Positions 58,041-64,000 of a stretch of DNA of 64,000 nt are shown in pieces. A program made the position numbers and the translations under genes. The notes below the pieces were generated by a model. That model was given only the letters and a program-made list of their open reading frames with translations. It was not told where the DNA came from and did no database searches. The stretch lies in NCBI GenBank assembly GCA_963693305.1, contig OY855913.1, positions 18,239,288 to 18,303,287 of the forward strand, read 5' to 3'. Position 1 is the stretch's first letter. Each line of letters opens with the position of its first letter. The DNA comes from Meandrina meandrites (lineage: Eukaryota > Cnidaria > Anthozoa > Scleractinia > Meandrinidae).

Positions 58041-58211
58041 CAGTGGTGGATCAAGACCTTCAGATAAGGGAGGGTGTGGGGGCAATCACCCAGACCCTGG
58101 AATATGGGGGCACTCCAAAAATATTTTTTCTGGAACCTACAGGCCTCTTTTTGGCCTAAAAATAAGGTAGAGGCCCGGGCCTCCTTAGCCCCTTTCCTAG
58201 ATCTGCCACTG
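58041..58211. mobile_element. 171-bp MITE with cagtgg ends and TCTCA duplication
   Basis: Left end cagtggtggatcaaga, right end, reverse-complemented, cagtggcagatctagg. The direct repeat tctca flanks both sides (58036-58040, 58212-58216). The interior is GC-rich (aggcctcttt). Non-autonomous. Confidence 0.82.
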
Positions 58212-59543
58212 TCTCAGTAGGCATATTATTATGTGGAAGGGAATTAAAGATTTTTTACAACTTCATCCAGTACTATTCTGTTAGATAAAAAACATTGACT
58301 TGTTAAACCTTTCATTAACTCTCACCAAAGTCCTTTCCCCTCTCCTTACACCGGGTGGAAATTTGATGTGCATATTTCTTACATACATGTACCTCATGCT
58401 TCTCTCTTATAGGAAATGCATTTCTTGCTTTGCTCAATAATGGAAGGCAGGCAATTTTGTTGAGCATGTGATCAACATTTGTCTGCCAAAAGTTGACAGT
58501 GGAGTCAAGCAACATCAGCAAGGACAGTACCAATAAAAGATATATAATTACAAATTAAAATAACAATAGTACATTTTTAGAATCCAAAAAAGCTAGTCTC
58601 AGAATTTTTTACTATGCATTGTCTAGATAGCTGCAGGGTTGCCACAGATCAGAAAATTTAAGGGAATTAGAATTCTTAAAATTCAGAGAATTACATGTAT
58701 CTTTTGAGTTAAGGTGATTTTGAATTTTGAAAAATAGTCAATGTCATTTTAAAACCACAGATTTACTACATCTGATAATTTATATACTATATGCTGTAAT
58801 ATTTGGCCTGGGAAAAGTCAGGAAGTTTTGAAACTGGTGTCTGTGGCATCCCAGAGATTGTCTTATATTATTGTTTCATGTGTACTACCTGTATTTTCAA
58901 ATAATGTAGTTTGTACAGTAGGAAAAAAGTAGGATCTTAGTAATGTAAATGAAAAATTGTTAATGTTGGTTACGGAAAGCCTGGTTAAGGAACTTCTTCA
59001 TTCCTTTTCCAGCAAAGCTGAGATTGCTGCAGACTTTCGTTACGTAAATAGATTTGTGCTGCATATGCAAAAGCAGATAAATGTTAATTTGCTGATATTT
59101 TCACAGCATTAAATCAGCAGATTTTCTGTTGGTATGAGCTTTTTTAATATCCTGTTTTTGTTTAAAGGCTGGTGGAGAACAGTATTTTTGGTACCATTTC
59201 AATTATTTCTAAAAGCAATTCACATTGCATTTTCAGCGAATTTTAAAAATTGCAGGAGATCGTCGCTTTGAAATGGACATGTATGTTTTGACATGATACA
59301 ATCATTTTGCACAGCAGGGCAGGTGTCTGTTGCTTGTATAGTCCCTATTTTTAAGCATCGGATGATATGATGCAGTTGTCTATAAAGTAGTAAATTACGT
59401 GGCAGATGTCATGCAGAAGTTTTGCATCATTTTGTTTTTTTCTGGCAGATATTTGTAAATTAAGCGGCAGATCATACCATGCAGAATTTTTGCACTAATC
59501 CTTCTGCTGTAGATATAGTTGTAAATTAAGCGGCAAGTTTATC

Positions 59544-60093
59544 AAGATGCAGAATTTTTGCATCAGGGTTTCAGTGAATTTTGGGTGATTTAGTCAGTTA
59601 GCAAGATGCAGAATTTTTGCATCACGGATTTAGTGAATTTTTGACTATTTAGTCATTTAGCTAGATGCAGAATTTTTGCATCTTGGTTTCAGTGAATTTT
59701 GGGCTTTTTAGTCATTTAGGAAGATGCAAAATTTTTGCATCTTGGTTTCAGTGAATTTTGGGCCATTTAGTCATTAAGGAAGATGCAAAATTTTTGCATC
59801 TTGGTTTCAGTGAATTTTGGGCCATTTAGTCAGTTAGGAAGATGCAAAATTTTTGCATCTTGGTTTCAGTGAATTTTGGGCTTTTTAGTCATTTAGGAAG
59901 ATGCAAAATTTTTGCATCTTGGTTTCAGTGGATTTTGGGCCATTTAGTCATTTAGGAAGATGCAAAATTTTTGCATCGGTTTCAGTGAATTTGGGGCTAT
60001 TTAGTTATTTAGCAAGATGCAGAATTTTTGCATCCCGATTTCAGTGAATTTTAGGCTATGTAGTCATTTACATGCAGAGTTTCTGCAATTTAG
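59544..60093 (-). repeat. 59-bp palindrome-bearing array, right (inverted)
   Basis: About nine units reading aagatgcaaaatttttgcat, then cttggtttcagtgaattttg and ggccatttagtcatttagg. These are the reverse complement of the left array's unit. Degenerate copies continue back to about 59390. Confidence 0.95.
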
Positions 60094-60454
60094 CTGCTAT
60101 GCTTTGTTGTGTTGTGATACCGTACTTGAGTTGTTCTGCAGCTTTAAGGCCTTTGGATAAGAACAGCTTTTCATTACTGCAATAATAGAGGCCAAATTTC
60201 GTCTCAGTGTATTGAACGTAGTTTTCACTGTAGATTTTTAGTGTAAAAATCTATTCCGAATAAATATCAGGATTTATCACAACTGTTTGAAATTGTGCTT
60301 TCAGTGTGTAACAGGGAATGACCCCAGCAAATTGTATGCTTGCCGTCGAGTATTTACATTTTCTGGCGTAAAATATTTTTTCTGTCGTGTAAAATTGACC
60401 TTTTTCGACTGAATTTCAGATTTTGGAAAAACCCATTTTAGTTTGGAACGCGTT

Positions 60455-60690
60455 TTCTCCTTTGTTAATGTTTCACTGAATTGGAGTCCAAGATTAGTTA
60501 AAAAATAAGGTGAACAAGCAACTTGTCCAAGTTCGCTTTTATTGAGTCCGGTTCTAAGTGAGTTAAAAACTAAAGTACGCAATTCTCCTTTATTTGCTTT
60601 TATTGAGTTCTAGTTCCAAAGTGAGTTAAGAATTATGGTAAACAAGCAACTTCTCCTATGTTTGATTCTGATAAGCAAGTATCAAAGTCC
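60455..60690 (+). repeat. ~66-bp minisatellite, right part
   Basis: Three to four units with gagtccaagattagttaaa and ttgcttttattgagtt, same orientation as 48951-51734. They are the detached end of that array, separated by the 8.7-kb insertion. Confidence 0.88.
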
Positions 60691-62067
60691 TTCAGAGATG
60701 GATTAATATCGATAGAAGTAATAAACTGGACAGATTAAGGACTGTCTTTTAGCTATACTTTATACAAAAATTCAACGCCGATGACAGTAGTGATTAATGA
60801 TGGTCCGAAGAAAATAAATTGATTGTTCGGGCTGAAAATTTGTTTTTTGAATTTACTTGACATGCATGGCATTTAATTTTCGCCGCAAGGATCTTTTCTT
60901 TTTTGTCATCAATTTTTGGGAAAACTTTCTTGTTTAGTTTCAAAAGGTTTATGTTGCACTTTAGAGATGGAGAGTTAGACTCTGTTTGTCGTGGTTACGA
61001 CCAGTAAAGCAGAAACCTATTCAAATTAAAGTGACTTCTGAGTTCTATGTTATCATCAGTTTAATATGTGCTATTGTGTATTTTGATGGCTTTGTAATTA
61101 TAAAAAGGCTGAGGTCTCACAGGGAGTTTTGGGGACAAGACAACGTGGCTCAACTTCAGCTAGAAATCAGGGGGAAAAGGCAAAATATCTAAGGGAACAA
61201 GCGAACACGGAACATTTTTGGGATCAAAGGAACAAAACGCTCTCAAAGAGAGGAGCAACAGAATTGAAATAAAAGACGCAAAGGGCTCTCTTTTCGGGAT
61301 CGGCTATTTATTCAACCCCTAACTCGGTCATTATCTTCTCTCCTGAAGCTAGCCCAGTTTCCCCCCCCCCCCCCCCCAAAAAAAAAAAAAAAAAAAATGG
61401 ATAAAGACCAAGGCTACTGCTCAGGGTCAGAATTTAAAGTCTTTAAAATTGGGAATACAATATTTTTACCCAAAAATTGAGCCTGTTGTGGGTATAAAGG
61501 ATACTGTGTTTTTCCAAATTTTCGTACTTTGCATGATTTTGAGGGGAAATTCTGGATATACTGGGTACATGTTTCAGGTATATTGGTATACCACTTTGAC
61601 TGATTGATCTAGATAGTACAAATTATGCACTAACCTGCACTTACTATGATTACACCTTCCCATGTGACCTCAAGTCTGTTTAAAACACATGCTGTTGTCA
61701 GGGGGAGGTTGTGGTTAAAATCCCTGTAAAGCTCTACAACTGCAGATTCTTCTCTCTCTATGCAGTGCGTGCCTATGATGATGGACAAGTATTCATAGAG
61801 TGGTGCCTGAGCATCTGTCGTGGCTACTGTTCTTGTCTAATACAGGTATAAAAATTATGGAGCTGGCAATGCCACCGAGAGAAAGAGAAAGCACCCGTCA
61901 TTTGAGTGCCAGCAGTGTTTGCGTGACCTGGAGGCTACATCCTACCAACCCTACCCCGCTCCGTGCTTCTTCCCGGGTGCTCATGGGATAACGCGCTCAT
62001 AATAATCAAAACCTTCTCGATGCATTTTCATTTCTGGTCTCTGAAAAAGTGAATTTTCATTCGCAAA
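60691..62067. other. Gene-free region
   Basis: Contains a poly-C/poly-A junction at 61361-61397, a possible retroposon tail or assembly-sensitive tract. No exon supported. Confidence 0.4.
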
Positions 62068-62114
62068 ATGGCTAGCATTCAAGCGGATACCTCTACTGAG
62101 GAACGTTGTAACAG
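62068..62114 (+). CDS. Candidate first coding exon
   Basis: ATG in the good context aaaATGGCT opens MASIQADTSTEERCN and reaches a strong donor gtaagg in phase 2. No hydrophobic segment, so probably cytosolic or nuclear. Downstream exons were not found up to 64000, which the long introns of this genome would allow. Confidence 0.35.
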
Positions 62115-62536
62115 GTAAGGTGATTTTTACGTCGTCCGAGTTCATTTTAGCGTGAGTTTCGTCTAATTTCGGGATTTACCCGGCGATAGTCATGAGCTCG
62201 GTTGGAAAAATTGTAAGCTTACACGTGTCACTAGATGACTGCGGTCGCTTTAGCGACCTCCGTACCCCTATAGAATACAAGGCCACTTTCATCCATATAC
62301 CAAACGAGCTGGCTTGTTTGGCTCGTTTTCCCACTGCCGAGGCAGACGAGCCAACATCTCTGCTTTCTCGCTCTTTATATTCACTGCCGAGCCCTTTGCT
62401 TGTGATAACTTTTCTATTAGCAAATTCTTTTATGCACTGTCTGTAGTCTTAGATACAAAATTTAGAATTCTTATGGATAGTTTCATTCTTTTAAAAACTT
62501 TGGTCTCCTCTCTAATGGTCTATTACCCTGTGGTTG

Positions 62537-62727
62537 TGGTGTCTCACATTTGCAGACTGCAGACCGCAGACTGCGATTGCTTTTTAGCCGTTTGTAGGGC
62601 AAATAGTGATGCCCCAAAGAGCCAAAGAACAGCTAACCACAAGCAGACTGCAGTGAAGGCTAGCTGCAAGCAAATGGCAGTGAAAAGTAACCGCAAGCAG
62701 TCTGCAGTCTGCAAATGTCACACACCG
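62537..62727. mobile_element. 191-bp Mutator-like MITE with 9-bp duplication
   Basis: The left end tggtgtctcacatttgcag and the right end, reverse-complemented as cggtgtgtgacatttgcag, are inverted repeats continuing actgcagac. The exact direct repeat ctgtggttg flanks it (62528-62536, 62728-62736). A 219-codon frame crossing it is a by-product. Confidence 0.88.
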
Positions 62728-62736
62728 CTGTGGTTG

Positions 62737-64000
62737 TGGGTGATATTCAGCCTGTTTTTTGAGCCCTCAATTGGGACATGCCATTTCTTATCTGCACCTC
62801 CTTCCCTCCCCCCTACAGAAGGTACGATTCTGACAGGTTCAAAACCTCTATTAGGGGTTTTGCATGGCAGGAACAACAGGAACAATAGAATCCTGCCATG
62901 CAACATGGTTGCCATGCAAAGCCTCAGATTCCGACGCCCAAGAATGTGCAAGGATAACTTTCCACCAGGGTAGGGTAAAGTTACGATTCCAACACCCGCA
63001 TGTAAGTAAATTCCAAATCCAAAACCCTCAGATGGGGTCAAATTGTGATTCTGATACACATCATTTTCTTTAAATTACATATTTTGTCAGGGTCTGAAAC
63101 ATGCCTTCCTTAACAGGAGAGGTGGGGAAGGGGGGGGGGGGGGGGGGGGACAAAGAAATTGGAATGTCCTTTTTTCACTCTCATTGCAAGTCTGTCTTGA
63201 CCCTTTTCATTATTGGAAAATCCTTGTTCACAGATTGAAGTACTTTTTGTCCTTTTTTTCAAATTTCTTGACATAAAGTTCTTGATTCAGACAGCTTTCT
63301 TGAAATGGTTTGGAGACAAGCATGATTCTTATACAAGCATTTGCTAGTGGATAAATCTTTACAGTCATAAATCCCAGAAAACACTGGTATTTTGCAAGTT
63401 TGTGAGCATTGAACCCTGCTGCAGAGCCAGACAAGCGACCAAATATAACCATCTTTAAAAGTGACCCTGTAGTGTGTAGTTGCTTCTTGAAGTGTTCACC
63501 AAATTCAAGAGTTTTGAAGTTATCCAAGTTGTTACTTGGATAGCGTGGAAAATTCAACGAGGTGCTGGATAGCCATGACAATGGTCACCGTTTGCAAAGA
63601 TCGGAGTTGTGCTGGTTCTGGGGTGGGATGCGGTGGGAGGAGTTCCCTATAATGAGCACTGCTTTGTGGCACTGGTCAGGAAGTTGCCCTACTTTTAACA
63701 GTTTTAAGTTTAAAATTTTAACAAATTAACAGTCTGAACTTGTTGTGAAAAAAAAAAAAAAGATTTTGGTCTGGGACTTGGTTGACCAGTGTTACATGCA
63801 TGACTCGTCAATAAAAAGAATCAACATTGGTACCTTTTAGGGCCAATTTGGGGTTGTACAAGTACATCTTTGTCCAATTTAGCCTGCTCCAGGCATTTGG
63901 TTAGTTGGGGAGCAGCATGGAGAACAGTGATTCGAAAAAAGAAAAAAATAGCCAAGTTGGCTATTTGCCAAGGGTTAGTCTGAAAGATGGGCTTGCCATT
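62737..64000. other. Gene-free end of window
   Basis: Small inverted motifs (ttgcatggcag / ctgccatgcaa) at 62.86-62.91 kb, a poly-G run near 63130-63149, and a 117-codon minus-strand frame at 63228-63581 that I do not recognise and that lacks support. Confidence 0.35.

Larger units (their letters stand above)
51735..60454. mobile_element. 8.7-kb TIR element with inverted subterminal arrays
   Basis: The left end aacgctttccaaactaaaat and the right end, reverse-complemented as aacgcgttccaaactaaaat, begin ~33-bp inverted repeats (both continue gggtttttccaaa). TTCT is duplicated at the borders, and the same-orientation host minisatellite flanks both sides. Inside each end lies a 59-bp palindromic repeat array, and the two arrays are inverted relative to each other. 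The ~6.8-kb centre holds only short frames, two tRNA-like repeats, a hairpin, a MITE and possible divergent first exons. No transposase motif is recognised. TSD length and size would suit Academ-like elements, but this is only a hint. It may be a non-autonomous giant element or a new family. Confidence 0.88.

Noticed and set aside
62314..62973. 219-codon plus-strand frame
   Set aside because: It runs through a 9-bp-TSD MITE and low-complexity flanks and shows no domain.

Overview
The window looks like nuclear DNA of a metazoan, most likely an anthozoan cnidarian such as a stony coral. That is an inference from three things: short phase-1 exons separated by long AT-rich introns, a secreted protein combining a uromodulin/GP2-type D8C domain with a WSC-like cysteine domain of the kind common in cnidarian secreted proteins, and a very dense load of DNA transposons, tRNA-derived SINEs, LINE fragments and a Penelope-like element. 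There are no bacterial operons, ribosome-binding sites or CRISPR arrays. Most long open frames are by-products of tandem repeats whose period is a multiple of three.

Layout. 0.5-1.2 kb: a 63-bp minisatellite. 1.5-5.3 kb: first copy of a large repeat family (called LR here). 8.2-9.7 kb: three transposable elements nested inside one another, each with its own target-site duplication (TSD). 14.0-14.4 kb: decayed last exon of a secreted-protein gene family. 16.8-17.6 kb: a foldback element. 18.3-20.7 kb (minus strand): a compact family member (gene B), made of signal-peptide exon, 14-residue exon and a hugely expanded proline-rich last exon. 22.9-31.3 kb: second LR copy, split by a 2.2-kb terminal-inverted-repeat (TIR) element. 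33.7-45.8 kb (minus strand): the full-length family member (gene D), with signal peptide, the same 14-residue exon, a D8C domain, a short linker, two WSC-like exons and a short proline-rich last exon. Its introns hold a LINE ORF1 pseudogene, a 5'-truncated LINE, a SINE, two hairpin MITEs, a 1.4-kb TIR element, a duplicated extra signal-peptide exon and an apparent plus-strand membrane-protein gene start. 45.8-46.5 kb: Penelope-like GIY-YIG fragment. 46.6-49.0 kb: third LR copy. 49.0-51.7 kb: a ~66-bp minisatellite. 51.7-60.5 kb: an 8.7-kb TIR element with inverted palindromic subterminal arrays, inserted into that minisatellite. 62.1 kb: a candidate first coding exon on the plus strand.

How it fits together. 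Genes B and D share the first two coding exons, the proline-rich last exon, and upstream sequence that runs into LR DNA. The simplest model is a segmental duplication of [gene + upstream LR], followed by loss of the D8C, linker and WSC exons in gene B and minisatellite growth of its last exon. Every exon boundary is phase 1 except the junction splitting the WSC-like domain, so such exon loss keeps the frame. Gene D carries an in-frame TAG in the D8C exon and may be a pseudogene or a null allele. The most unusual object is the 8.7-kb element, whose boundaries are set by TIRs, a TTCT duplication and an interrupted host array. No transposase could be recognised in it.
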